Below, piece by piece: positions 34,383 through 49,687 of a stretch of 64,000 nucleotides of DNA. Location of the stretch: assembly GCF_010389155.1 (NCBI RefSeq), contig NC_057769.1:3534001-3598000 (forward strand), in the 5' to 3' direction. The notes beneath the pieces are model-generated. The model searched no databases. It was given only the letters and a program-made list of their open reading frames with translations, and was not told the DNA's origin. Numbering within the stretch: position 1 is the first letter of the stretch; each line of letters opens with the position of its first letter. A program made the translations under genes and the position numbers. Source of the stretch: Erigeron canadensis (lineage: Eukaryota > Streptophyta > Magnoliopsida > Asterales > Asteraceae).

Positions 34383-35922
34383 TTACAGTGACAAAATGAA
34401 GACTTCCAAATCCTTCAAGGAGTTATGTGAAGAACCGCCATAGTTGATCGCCACTTTAACCTTTTCTTGAATCTCCATAGCTCTATTCCTCATTTCTTCC
34501 CCTTGAATACCCACCAAGACTCTTTTGATTGCACCCTCGATTTCTTCTCTCTCGACAACAATCTCAACACCTATCTTCCACACATAACTCAAATATCTAG
34601 CATTCAATAACTGGTCCGTATTAAACGGTTGGCATAGCATTGGTACCCCTTGTGACAAACTTTCCAAAGTAGAATTCCAACCACAATGACTCCAAAATCC
34701 TCCAACTGCGAAATGGGCCAATACTTCCTTTTGAGGTGCCCATTTTACTATCAAACCTCTTCCCTTCATTTCATTTATCAAACCTTGTTCTAAAAACTCA
34801 ATCCATTCATACCCACGAACCGAACCTGGTCTAACTACCCATATGAATGGTTGTTTACTATTGGCTAGACCCCATGCCATTTCAGTTGATAATTTTTCAT
34901 CCATAGTAGCTAAACTTCCTATGCTCACATAAATTACTGATTTTGGTGTTTGTTTATCTAGCCATGACATACAACTAGTATCCTCTTCAAGAAAGCTAGT
35001 TGCAAGGGGTCGGGTCATTTTGTGCAATGGGCCAATGGTGAAAACCGGAACTTGGTAGCGATTACGTGTGCGGGCCAATGCAGATTGTTCAAGGAACTCA
35101 ACGGTATTGTGAATGAAGGCACAAGGGGGTGTATGAGGGGTGATCATGGCTATCAATTCCAGTGTTTGTTCTATTGGGCGGTCCATAAAGGGAAGATCTT
35201 TGTATCTAAATGGTGGAAGCTCAGGTACTATTTCCTGCATCAAACAATCTTTGAAAAAAGATTTCAAACATTTAGGCTAAAATGCATTTTAGTACCCTTA
35301 ACTTGATTAACTAAGTGCTCTATTTTCCCAAACTCGAACCACATATCTTCGTTGAAAAAAAACAAAAAAACTTGTAGAAATGAGCACTTCTATATAAGCA
35401 TATATACCATAACTTTTATTAGTAACATTTTTATGTCTTATAAATGTTGTTCTTACCTTGTGCAGGAAAGCGGCCTTCTTGGTGGAGCAGAGGAATGATT
35501 TTATAAGCAGGATAAAAGACAGCACTGCTGCTGCGAAAAATAAAAAAAGGCAGTCCAAGCTCACTTGCAGCAGAACCAGCAAAAAACATGAGATTATCAT
35601 GGATGATAACTATTGATTCATTATCTTTACGTGTGTTTATAATCTCAATAAGGTATTCCTTGAGACGGGGTTTGCAGTTATCGTTTAGAACTTGCAAAAA
35701 CTTGATGACCCCGACTGACAGGCCAACGCGCGATAAGTGATCACACAAAGGGAGGAAACAGAATTCAGGGTGTTTAGAAGGATCGGGCCGATTAAACTCA
35801 GAGTGGGCAATGGTTATTAAGAAGCCTTTGGAATGAAGGTATGTTCCTAGTTGAAGCATGGGTGTCATGTGGCCTTGAAGTGGACTTGCTATCAGCACCA
35901 ACCGGATCCTTTTTCCGCCCAT
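34383..35922 (-). CDS. UGT76-like UDP-glucosyltransferase, copy C
   Basis: Exon 1 is 35457-35922 and exon 2 is 34383-35248, phase 1, for 443 residues; it is the most diverged of the three. The N-terminus MGGKRIRLVLIASPLQGHM places the catalytic His at 18. The Asp partner is in IIHDNL. The PSPG box is 325-368 (WAPQKEVLAHFAVGGFWSHC through NTDQ). The intron is only 208 bp, against more than 800 bp in copies A and B, so the large introns probably grew after the split or this one shrank. Exon 2 has exactly the same length (866 nt) in all three copies. Substrate unknown; UDP-glucose donor inferred from the final Gln. Confidence 0.92.
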
Positions 35923-36191
35923 CTTTCTCTGTTGATCTTGCTTTAGATAACTTCTTATTAGATAAAACTAAACTCTTAGTAGTACTAAACTTTGTGCAAT
36001 CTGTATGACGTTGGATCCAACAAAATTGGGAGATTGCCAGATTGGAGGACATTTTTGATAATGAGTGGCCGGTTTGTTTTTTTGTGTTTTATCAAATGAA
36101 TTCTGATTCATAATACATTTGTTGTCATTTTAATATGATATTCATGGGGTATTTTTTATGTACCATGTGTTGATCTATTCACTAAGTGTTA

Positions 36192-36441
36192 TTTATACTA
36201 CCTAATAAAGCAAATCCTCATATTAATTATTTTTATCTTTAAAATACTTTATTTGCTTTTGGACATTTTTTATTCCCATAATACCCTTTCCACCCTAAAA
36301 TCAGACACATTCTAACCACTGTCCTTCTTTTGTAACCCGCAATTTTGTTAACGCTGATATAAAAATTACTTCCATCAACCCCTGTTACTTCCGCCCACCG
36401 CCGCAGTATACCGCCGCTGCATCACGCGGGTATCCATCTAA
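36192..36441 (+). mobile_element. Short non-autonomous Helitron (about 250 bp)
   Basis: The 3' end has hairpin CCGCTGCATCACGCGG, then GTATCCATCTAA before a T (36442), matching the CTRR rule. The 5' side reads TTTATACTACCTAATAAAGC after an A (36191), close to the expected TCTATACTAC start with a C-to-T change. It has the same 3' hairpin family as the element in SMO2 intron 3. No coding sequence. Confidence 0.65.
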
Positions 36442-36744
36442 TTTAAAATGAAAAGCCATTTCTTTTTAGATGAATATGGATTGTAAAGTTTTCAGATTGG
36501 ACATGTCAAGAGAGTTGGGAAGCATTGTACCCTATTGATCCAAATATTTCCATAATATACGAGTTGATATCAAATCCGAGTGTACATTTTTCGGACTAAA
36601 AGAATCTATCTGACGTTAGTATTTTATTTTAATGGGCATTATATATATTTTATATGGTTTAAGAAGCACAATATACATCTATATAAGACAGTATACGTCT
36701 GAAACAAAAATAACAGGTTTTAAAGGGGGTCCGTCCCAGGGGGT

Positions 36745-36761
36745 GGGGGGGGGGGGGGGGG
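36745..36761. repeat. 17-base poly-G run
   Basis: Seventeen G preceded by GGGGGT (36739-36744) in otherwise AT-rich DNA. It could form a G-quadruplex, and its length is a likely sequencing or assembly uncertainty. Confidence 0.9.
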
Positions 36762-36837
36762 TAATATTTTTATGTTGTCGTGAAGTGTGTCTATGGACCC
36801 ACCTTAGATCTTAAATTAAACAACTTCAAAACTTATA

Positions 36838-37097
36838 GTCCTTCTGTCTCATTACAAGTGTCTTATTTTGAATATTCAAAGTCTTTATCTATCAAATTTA
36901 ACCTTAATTATTTTTGTTTGTGTTAATATATAATAGTTGATGAAAGTTATATGAATCGATTGAGTTTTAAATATATTTTCATTGGATATAAATTTTATCA
37001 ACAATTATATAACACAAAAAAGAAAAATTTAAGGTCAAAATTAAATAACAAAGACTTTAAATATTCAAAATGTAACACTTTTAGTGGGACGGAGGAG
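36838..37097. mobile_element. Stowaway-like MITE (260 bp)
   Basis: Ends GTCCTTCTGTCTCATTACAA and, inverted, CTCCTCCGTCCCACTAAAAG match the Stowaway (Tc1/mariner) consensus CTCCCTCCGTCCCA. TA lies on each side (36836-36837 and 37098-37099). The subterminal stretches are also inverted (AAGTGT, TTTGAATATT, AAAGTCTTT). No coding capacity. Confidence 0.8.
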
Positions 37098-37099
37098 TA

Positions 37100-38470
37100 C
37101 TAATTTTGTCAAGGACAAACCCATTGAAACAAGATACATCTAAATATTTCAATGAATACTACTTCTAAAAAAGGATGGAAAAGAGCCCAGTGAGTAGGAT
37201 TTCTCTTTCAAATTTCTAAAAAATGAATCCTTTTATAAGTTAGTTGCAGAAAGAGGAAAAAAATAGGTGGAATAGAAAGAGAGTGGTTGTAATGACTCTT
37301 TCATCAATAACTAATTAATCACAAGTACTTGCATGTATCCCATCAAAAATAATCTTCACCTCCGAACCACTAATCTCATACGCCAATAAGAACAACAAGG
37401 CACAATCCTTGCATGAGAGTTTTAAGGAAATAAGATGTAGACAGTTTTTCCTTTACCCAGAGATAGAGAGATTACTTTCATAAAGACATCTGGCTAAATC
37501 AATAATTTCATACAAGATCTCCAATACATTATTAACCAACATCTCCAATCATCTGCATCAATTGTTTCAAATTAATGTGACTTGAACCCACAATTTATTG
37601 AGTGTTCAAGTCATTCAGTACCATTAAAACAAGTTTCATCCTAATTGTTGCCTAACTTTATTACGCATTAAAACGACCTAGCAAGTGATGAATCTTGATT
37701 CTCAAGATATAAGTTTTTAGGTGTATTGGTACTTTGTGTTAATTTTTTTTTTTTTTCTTTTCGTAAGTCACATATCAACATTGTCATAATAATTCACACC
37801 TTTTGTCCACCATGGGACTATGACCCATACCTTTCGGTACTCATTATTACTCGATGAGGCTGTGTTTGGGTATCTTTACGGAGTAGAAACACGCTTAATT
37901 AACGGTGTATACTTATTTACTATCATGCATACACTTATTCACTCAAGTTCTTATAACCATTAAGGGTGAGTAGTAGAGGTACCCATGAATGGTGTTAACT
38001 AACCGTTTAAATGGCTTTTCTAAAATTAAGACCTCATATGTTTCATTGTATGAGACATTGCAGAATCAGGATCACAATACAAATGCTTAAATGAGTTAAG
38101 ACTAAATGTGTAACAAGTTATGAAATGTTGATACTTTAAAGTTCAAACATAATATCAATATTGCAACACAAAGTGATTCGGATTTAAAGGTGAGGATGGT
38201 GTTCTCATGACTTTAAAAATCATGTGCTTAACTACACTTTTCATTAAGTCACATCTAACATCATATAGAAAATGAATACCATTATTGATATTTTAACAAT
38301 CAAATATTATATAAGTTTAAAAATACTACGAGTATATAAATTTAGGAAATGATAACCCGAGCTATAAAACTCTTCGAAGCATCCATAAAATTGATGGATA
38401 TAAAAGAGTCAACTAATCGGTGACATTAAGAAAAGAAAAAGGAATAAATAAATAAACAAATTATGTGAAG
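37100..38470. other. Spacer upstream of the small heat-shock gene
   Basis: AT-rich sequence without a recognised gene or element. Confidence 0.5.
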
Positions 38471-38477
38471 GCATGTA

Positions 38478-38538
38478 GAAGGATCAAGAAACTTCCTCAC
38501 TTTCCACATTTGGGTTCCTGGTCGTGAAAGTTCTCGAA
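38478..38538 (+). promoter_or_regulatory. Heat-shock elements
   Basis: Two clusters of alternating GAA/TTC units at 5-base phase. The first has GAA at 38478 and 38488 and TTC at 38493, with one imperfect unit. The second is perfect: GAA 38526, TTC 38531, GAA 38536. They lie 110-170 bp before the start codon and directly upstream of a TATA box, the expected layout for heat-shock-factor control. Confidence 0.85.
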
Positions 38539-38555
38539 GTTGCCAAAACCAAACC

Positions 38556-38563
38556 TATAAATA
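38556..38563 (+). promoter_or_regulatory. TATA box of the small heat-shock gene
   Basis: TATAAATA lies 18 bp after the last heat-shock element and 84 bp before the ATG at 38647, which leaves room for a 5' UTR of about 50-60 bases. Confidence 0.8.
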
Positions 38564-38646
38564 TCACCCCAATCCGAACATCTCAAACCAGTAACAACAC
38601 AATTTTTCCAAAAAAGAAATCAATCTTCTAACAACATTACTACAAA

Positions 38647-39105
38647 ATGTCGATCACTCCAAGCATCTTTGGTAGCCGAAGAAGTAGCATTTTTGACCCA
38701 TTTTCACTCGACCCATTCAAAGGCTTCCCATTTCTATCTCCATCTGATGTTTCAAGGGAAACCTCTGCTTTGGTGAATACACGCGTAGATTGGAAGGAAA
38801 CGCCGGAGGCTCATGTTTTCAAGGCTGATCTTCCAGGGATCAAAAAAGAGGAAGTTAAAGTTGAGGTTGAAGATGGCAGGGTCTTACAGCTCAGCGGGGA
38901 GAGGAACGTCGAAAAAGAAGATAAGAATGATAAATGGCATCGTGTTGAACGTAGCAGTGGCAAGTTTACAAGGAGGTTCATATTGCCGGAGAATGCTAAA
39001 ATAGATCAGGTGAAAGCAGCCATGGAAAACGGAGTGCTGACAATTACTGTGCCAAAGGAACAAGTGAAGAAGCCTGATGTTAAATCTATTGATATCTCTG
39101 GTTAA
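38647..39105 (+). CDS. Class I cytosolic small heat-shock protein (HSP17-18 type)
   Basis: Intronless gene for a 152-residue ATP-independent chaperone that holds unfolding proteins as large oligomers. The class I N-terminus is [20 protein letters not shown], followed by the alpha-crystallin domain from about residue 44 ([19 protein letters not shown]) through [12 protein letters not shown] and [11 protein letters not shown]. The GVL motif is [10 protein letters not shown] (128-137). The C-terminal tail carries the I-x-I-type anchor as SIDISG. The promoter has heat-shock elements and a TATA box. A decayed paralogue lies at 25587-25965. Length and motifs are normal for the family. Arabidopsis HSP17.4 and HSP18.2 are the likely counterparts. 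Confidence 0.95.
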   Translation: MSITPSIFGSRRSSIFDPFSLDPFKGFPFLSPSDVSRETSALVNTRVDWKETPEAHVFKADLPGIKKEEVKVEVEDGRVLQLSGERNVEKEDKNDKWHRVERSSGKFTRRFILPENAKIDQVKAAMENGVLTITVPKEQVKKPDVKSIDISG

Positions 39106-39419
39106 AAGTAAATGATCTATGTTTTTATGAATTTTAAGTGTGTTAAATCTGTTGAAATGCAATGCAAATTTGGATAATAAACTTTGCTTTTAACAAATAA
39201 TGTGCTTGTAGTTTCACTTGCGTTTCTCTCTCTACTCTCTCTCTACCCTCTGCTCTCTCCTTCCCAACGGCTCTTTTTCCTGGATCCTTAGATCGGAGAC
39301 TGGGCGTTTTTGAGATCGAGATCAGGGTTTTTGAGATTGAGAGTTTGAGATCGAGATTATTCCCTTCGGGTTAAAGGTCCCATTACGGTGGATCTAACCA
39401 TATTTTTTTTTATCATTCT

Positions 39420-39550
39420 TAGGCCGGAGGTCCCTTCCACCTTGGTGGATCTGGAAGTAGCCTTTCTACCTTTGAGTAGAGGTAAAGTCTGTCTACATCA
39501 TACCTCCCTCGTACCCCGGCTTTGCCGGGATTGGGTACCATTGCCGTATC
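39420..39550 (+). mobile_element. Truncated SINE (3' part)
   Basis: GGCCGGAGGTCCCTTCCACC, AGAGGTAAAGTCTGTCTACAT and GGGATTGGGTACC match in order the body of the SINEs at 51085-51310 and 61383-61622. The tRNA-like head is not recognisable. The stretch before it (39220-39400) has CT-rich and GAGATCGAGAT repeats of unknown origin. Confidence 0.6.
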
Positions 39551-42500
39551 TAACCTTTTGACAAAAATAGTACACAGATGTTAGTGTAATTGCATAACAC
39601 ATTTATATGTGATAACATTTCCCCCCGTATAAATATAATTTTTTTTTAAATGGCAGAATAGTCCTACTATTCTCAAACTGCTACACGAATGCATAGGTAT
39701 CCTGTATACGTATAAGATGGTTCTTTTAGCTCCAATCGGCTGTTAAATTATGTACCTTAAGAACCCTCTTGATAACGCATCATGTAAAGATTCACGGAAA
39801 AAAAAAAACACTTGATCTTCAAACTTTAATGCGAAGACAAACCGATTCTAATGGTTGAGGATACATAAAACATTCCAAGAACAATGAAACAAGGGGTGTG
39901 TCAATTAAAATGGTTAATCGTAGCAAATTAGTAGTGTTTGACAACGATTAACTATGGCATCTTACAATTTACAACACCAAATGCATATACAGTGTTGTAA
40001 ATTGGGAATGACATGATTCAACAGTAACGAAAAATCAGAAAACTGGCAAGTTGGTCATTCATATGGGAGCTGCCGCCGATTATCATAGTAGCCTGGTAAT
40101 CTGAACATATAACAACAAGGCTTCATGAAAAGGTGTTTTGACATTTTTGACAGAAAACTAAAACAGCAGTGTGCTACGTCACAAGCATTTGAGGCTGATC
40201 AGGAGATTCTGCATGTGCAAGATTTATATGATTTAGGGTAAACAACAAATAAATTATTTAGGTAAATAAAACAAAAAACCATCATTTTGAAGCCAATCCA
40301 GAGCAAAAAGAATGCAAGAGTGAGGTTTTAGCTGACATTTTTTCAGGTCACTACAGACTGAGTAATTGAACAGCCATTTTGCCACATTTTGACACTAATA
40401 AAAGCCTAGAAGCAACCTATGTTCACTTGGCCAAAAAATAACAGAATACTGACAGATTTAAGATGGCAAATTTGGATCAGAAGTAGGATGATTGCAACAG
40501 ATCCCGCAAATTAAGTACTAGCAGTAGCAAATTAACATAAGTAGTATTGTCCTACTTATCCCAGGAAATAACAGAAAACACAAACTCTTGCTTATACAAT
40601 AGACCCAAATGTCAAAAATATCAAATCATGAAACAAATCTCTGTAAGTTTTACAAACATTTTTACTCCTTAATGCAAAAACTTTACAGTAGACGCCCCAC
40701 GAGAGGATTTAGCAGGTTTTAAAAACAAATTTCTTACTTTCGGGTTACATTCATTTGTTTTCTCTTGTTGCTTTATTGTAAGCATTTTACCCCATAGAAA
40801 GATAAGAAGCAGTTATTTTATTTTTTTGTGAAAACTGGGAATGATGAAGAACTAGACAAAGCCACTTACATTTAATCTGATGGACCATCTATGGTTTCAA
40901 CCTTCAATGGATCCTGGAAAAAATGGACTTTTGACTTTAGTTAAATAGGGTGTCTAAAGTATCCATAGAAAGAAGCTGTTCGTACAGCCATCTTTAAATT
41001 TTGTTTAAAAAAAGTACAGGAAAAGTTTCTTTAGATCAAGATATGTTTGTGGCTATGGACCAACTAAGGAGGAATACAAAAGCTTCACAGCGGGAAGAAG
41101 GCAATGGAAGTGATACATGCCTACGGAGTTCCATTGGTGATTGGACAAGGAAAGACAATAGAACTATCACAATAGTATTGCACCATGGATAAAATTGGCT
41201 GGAACAAAAGCCCAAAACAGAGTAATCAGGAAGGTGATTAGTAATTACGTAATATACGGAATTACAGATAAGTGTCTGTGATGTGTTAGAGAATCATCTA
41301 AAAATCTTATAAGCTTACAAAAATATGTAATAAGCTTGATGGAATCGGAGATGGGTTAACTATATGTGAATATGCGATAACATTTAGGACAGAACACGTA
41401 CATTCTTGACTAAACAGGTCAAGTAATCAATTGCCTTGCTGAAATGATGAATAGACAAAAATTTATAGTAAAATATAATAGCAACTGCTTCATATGCATT
41501 GCAAACAATAATAGAAATTAAAAAAACGGTTATGACATATTTACAAGTTCATAAGGAGGTTAGGTGTACGATCTGTCCTGAATGATAACTACCTCGCAAA
41601 CTAGAAGGGGGTGTATGTGTTTAGATATGGTACACAGAAGAGGATAACCTCAACTATCTGACATGTATAATATACATGGTTAAAGGTCATGGGTACTATG
41701 GGTTTTTACTTTGTAACTGAATTCTTGGGGGCTTCTATATGTTCCTTCGTATATAATTTCAGATAATTGCCCAGTAGTTTTGCTTCTCCGTGGCTTTCTT
41801 AAGATAACTAAATCAGAATGAGTTATTTCAGTATGCAAATTCTTTGTCTTTGAGAATGAAATATACCAAACGTGAAAGAGAATTAATGTTGTAACTTTTA
41901 TGCCTTTTCTATGTACTCAAAGCTGAGGTGAAAAAATCAGAGATCTGGAAGGGTCCATTTATAAAACTAACTTGGAGCGAAGAACCTTTTTTAACTGTTG
42001 TAAAACTCACCGAGTAGAGCCGAGTACTCCCCGAGTACTCGCTACAAGGTAAGGTGTTGAGTCGGCCGATTACTCCGAGTACTTCCCGACTTGGCCACTT
42101 TGACCCCGGAGTACTCACTGCATACACCCGAGTACTCCCAACTCGCTAGTCAACCGACCTGGAACGATTAACGACTTCCGCAACCTTGCCTTTTTGGCAT
42201 AGTTGACATAAATTTTGAGCTATACTATATTTGAGTTGTGTGGAAATTTAGATAATGGATAGTCAGGACAAGACAGCATGGGTTAACAGAACGCATGTAT
42301 AATACAGTGTTTTGACTAGATATGTAACATAGATTTGACTGGGCCTAAATCAACTGAACGTGATTGATGCACTTCGTAACAAAGACTTAAAGAAGAGGCA
42401 TACACGGAGCCAGCATTAGACTTAAATATTGGATGGGAAGTTTACAAACTAAATCTCGACAAGCATTAAGAAAAAAACTACAAAGAACTGGGTTGAGAAG

Positions 42501-43010
42501 ATAAACTCAATCTGAAAAGAACAAGGATACATTCTCGCGGTACTCAAACAATAGAACATAGGCATTATCGTAGTTATGTATATTATGACAAAAGGGTGAA
42601 AGAAGGAAGACGCCAGTTTAGGTATCTCATCTTACTTGCTATCAATTAGAATTTTTTGTGTGAAAAACTGGACAAAAACCAGATCAACCATATCAAAAGG
42701 TGATTCAATAAAAAACATTATGGCGTCAAAGGCTAGTTAAAAACCTAGTTACTACTTACCAGTGTCACATGAATATAATTATACTCTGCTAACAGAAAGA
42801 AAGGCCAGATATTAAGTTATGCACTTATGCATGACACAGAGCATTCTATAGTGTTCCCTAAATCATCGGAACAAACCAAAAAATCTCACATCTTGCATAA
42901 TTGCATAGACAAAGCATTGCATGTCAAGGAAATTAATATATGGCCATGTGGTTTCCAGCAAATAAATCTAATCATTTTCCATATTGATACTGACCTTAAT
43001 AACTTTTGTG
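39551..43010. other. Gene-free stretch between the small HSP and TOPP genes
   Basis: No supported exon on either strand. It holds a perfect 13-bp inverted repeat (39965-39977 and 39992-40004, CAATTTACAACAC), a cluster of GAGTACTC palindromes (42022-42137), and AT-rich DNA otherwise. The 63-codon frame at 41001 shows no protein-like conservation that I recognise. Confidence 0.5.
42012..42140. repeat. Cluster of GAGTACTC palindromes
   Basis: Perfect GAGTACTC at 42022, 42033, 42109 and 42130 and GAGTACTT at 42077, mostly preceded by CC. The segment is clearly more GC-rich than its surroundings. Probably part of a degenerate dispersed repeat. Confidence 0.6.
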
Positions 43011-46123
<3,113 letters not shown>

Positions 46124-47770
46124 TAATATTATTTTATTATATAAATAAAATAAGAATCTCAAAAATCTATATCTATCAGTATATAATATATAATATATAT
46201 AAAATATAAATGAATAAGTTTATATATGAAAAAGGTGACTGAAATTCCGATGGGAGGCGGAGGTGCCTAATGAAGGGAAAATGTGGGAGGACGATGAATC
46301 CGTTGCGTTTGTTTCAATATTATTATTATTATTATTGTCACAACAACAATAACATGAACCAATCGGGTATGGATACCCAAACTATTTTTTTTATTTATGG
46401 TAGCTAACATTTATTCAAAATATTAAAATATTGATACGTGAGAGATTTTTTATTTACATTAGATGCATAACAACCATATATTCACTTTTTTCTCTTATTA
46501 TATTACGTATCTTATATCATGTGTGTATTATTTTGTCATTTTATTGATTGAAGTTTAAGTGGTGGATTTTAAATATGTGAATAATGAAATGAAATCTAAG
46601 GTTTTAATTTTATTATTATTTAATTGTGGTTTATTTTGTGCTTTTTCTTAAAAGAACGTTTGTATCAAATATAAGAATATGTAGGTATTCAAAAATTTTA
46701 ATATTGTTTATGATGATATACGACTAAGGTTAAAAGGTTAATTTGGGTATCTACTTTTGCTTCTATGGTTAAAAGGGTTAATAGCAATATTTTTCATGTA
46801 AATCAACATAACTTCTTACAATTATATTTTGTTTAGTTTATAGTTTATGAATCTCTTACAATAGATATAGAATTGGACTATACGTCACATTGGTCATAAG
46901 ATTGGTTTATGTCTCAATTGGTTAAACCTGATGAGGACAACCAAACCTTCATCTTAATCTTATTTTTTATTATTATTTTTTTTTTTACATGAGTTATTTG
47001 AAAACAATATGGTTATTTTATATTGACTATCTGTATACATTGATATAAAAACATGTGTATGTATATGTCGTTATGCTTGCATTCTTTATACGTTTTTATA
47101 CTTAAATACCGTCTACATGTAGTTTTTTTTTCCTTTCGATTGCAATTATACGTATGTGTATTCATATACCCACACAAACATACCAACAATTTAGCATGTT
47201 ACTCGCTTTTTTGCTACTCAAATGTCTTTTCATTCATGTGTAGATTTATGACGAGTATTTATATTATCTTTCTTACCCTATCGTAAAGATTTAAAAAATA
47301 ATTAACATACACTTGAGACTTACCTGCCCAACGTTCACGACAAATAGTACTGGTAGTTCATGTAAAATTAATTACCGTGAGTTAGTATAAATAATTTTTT
47401 TTAAAAATGATGACTAATCTAACTCGTCAGAGGCATCCTGGGTTTTACCTAAGGTGTTCGATCCTTAGGGATGACAAGTATTAGGGTTTATTCCTTCGAA
47501 TACTTGTAACGGTCCATGATCAACATTTTGTTGTGTAGGGTATGTGTAAAGATTCACCTTTATATGGCGATGTTTCCCAAATATCACATACCGACCGAAT
47601 GTTTGAAAAAAAAATGTGTTAGGGTAAAATTATTATACTTTTCATATATAAAAGTTAGGAAATCTAATTAACCTTTTAACTATTGGGGTAAATTAAAGTC
47701 GTAATTAACATCTTCCTACATATCCATCCAAACCATACCGAAGAGAAAATTAATCGAAGACGACCTAAAA
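46124..47770. other. Divergent promoter region between TOPP and Elongin C
   Basis: AT-rich spacer with a (TTA)n run at about 46316-46336. No additional gene seen. Confidence 0.55.
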
Positions 47771-49526
47771 ATGAAGAAAGAAGAGACGGTGAAGTTGATA
47801 AGCGCAGAAGGATTCGAATTCGTAATCGATAAGAATGCCGCCATGGTCTCTCAAACTATTCGTAATATGCTCACTTCCCCTGGTAATTCCCCCCTTTTTC
47901 TAACCCTAACTCTAATTTTATTCAGATTAATTAATCTAATCTAATCTCCAATTTAATTAATTTAATTTTGTTTCATTAAGGTGGTTTTGCTGAAACTGAA
48001 CATAGAGAAGTTACCTTTCCAGAAATAAGCACAACTATTTTGGAGAAAATTTGTCAGTACTTTTATTGGTCTCTTCAATATGCCAGGTTTCTTCCTTTTT
48101 TTAATCTTTATGATTTATGTATTTTTTTTTTAAAAGTTATAATCTTTTTTAAGTTGAATTGATTCGAAACTCGAAAAAGCGTGTTCTGGAGTGTTAATTG
48201 AAGAATAGAATGATGGATATAGTTTTCAGATGTAGCTCCGGAGCTATAGAGATGTTTTATTTGAAACATTATATGTATTTTGACTGTTGCGTGGGTTGTG
48301 CGTTGAGATATAGCTATTTATCGATTAGTGATTGTCTCCGTCGATTTTATTGAGCTCTGACGTCGGAGATTTCGTAGCCGTTTATTATCTTGGTATTAAA
48401 AGGCGTTACTTTTAGGTTATATCCTAGGTGATAAGGGTGTGAAACTGTGAATGTCTCACGTAGGCAAGATTGCTATTTTTATTAGAGAAATAGTTTTGAT
48501 ATCCTAGTGCAATAGTGCCCCACGGATAAAATTATATTTTATCTGATGAAAGGAGTAACCAAAGCAGGGAGAACTAGATATCTTTCCATTTGACGTATGT
48601 TAAACTTTATTCTGTATGATATTGATACTATATACATTTGAAGACAATTGTTATGCAGTTGCTGACTTGCGAACACCAACACATATAGTAGTTTTGTTGG
48701 ATCTTCTTTTGATTTCTAGGTGAGGCAATAAGTGCTAAACATAAAACTAAGACAAACAATAGTTATTGGTCGTAAACTTAGAAACTTATTTTGAGTAAAA
48801 CATGTTAACTCAAAGATTGTTGATTTGGGGTAAACTTGCAAGCTTTAATGCCCATCGTCATAGAATAAGTGTAACAGTTTCTATTGGGGATGTTATTATG
48901 ATAATTTTTCTCTCTCCGTAGATTAATTTTGGTTCACAAGTTTCCCCCTTTATGTTCTTATTGAGTGGTATATTAGACATCTATTTCGATAGTCCAAATG
49001 CTCATATTACACTATGTATCAAGCCAAATCAGGTGTTGTGTTTTTATGACTAGTCAAATGGTCCCATTAAACTATGAGCCAACTGCCAAGTCAATTATGT
49101 TTTTGTGAGGTAAGGAGGCTATTGCTTGTAACAAAGCAACTTGCTTTGTTACTCTCCTGTGTGTTATTAACGGAAAAAAATGAAAACTGCATATGTTTCT
49201 AAAAAAGGTAGTTCCACTCTATGAAGTATATCATATAATTAAAATTAAATAACATGGCATGATTATTTTCTTAAAGCAAAATGGAAATTGGACAACCTAT
49301 CGTGTCACATTATGAATTAACTTAATCAGATGGTGAGTTAGGTGCTAATGTGCTATACAAAACAAACTAGTTGTCTTCTTTTCATATTATTCTTAGCCGA
49401 TCCGTTTTTACTTGATCATGTTTGTCATTTAAACTTTAACATCACAGTGGGAAGGAGACTGAATTCCACATTGAACCTGAGCTGACACTGGAACTGATGA
49501 TGGCTGCAAATTATCTGCATACTTGA
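47771..49526 (+). CDS. ELC: Elongin C
   Basis: Small BTB/POZ-fold (SKP1-like) adaptor of the Elongin complex; in animals it links BC-box proteins to cullin ligases and stimulates RNA polymerase II elongation. Exons 47771-47882, 47981-48086 and 49448-49526 give 98 residues. Conserved stretches are VKLISAEGFEFVIDKNAAMV, TIRNMLTSPGGFAE, VTFPEISTTILEKICQYFYW and the C-terminal FHIEPELTLELMMAANYLHT. The length equals that of plant orthologues. Intron 2 is 1.36 kb, large for this small gene, and shows no recognisable element. Confidence 0.95.
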
Positions 49527-49687
49527 CGCATCTCTTCATAAGCAGCATCTTGGTATTGACCTTTTTACCCTTTCTCTAATAACTCACAAACAATATGATA
49601 CGTGCCCGGAAATCTGCCATTGTCTAGGTTTTGTGCACTTACCCCTTTCCATTTACCCATACAAGGGTGCATGGCAAGATATTTCAC

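Noticed and set aside
41001..41192. 63-codon plus-strand frame
   Set aside because: Isolated, no recognisable motif and not flanked by other exons.
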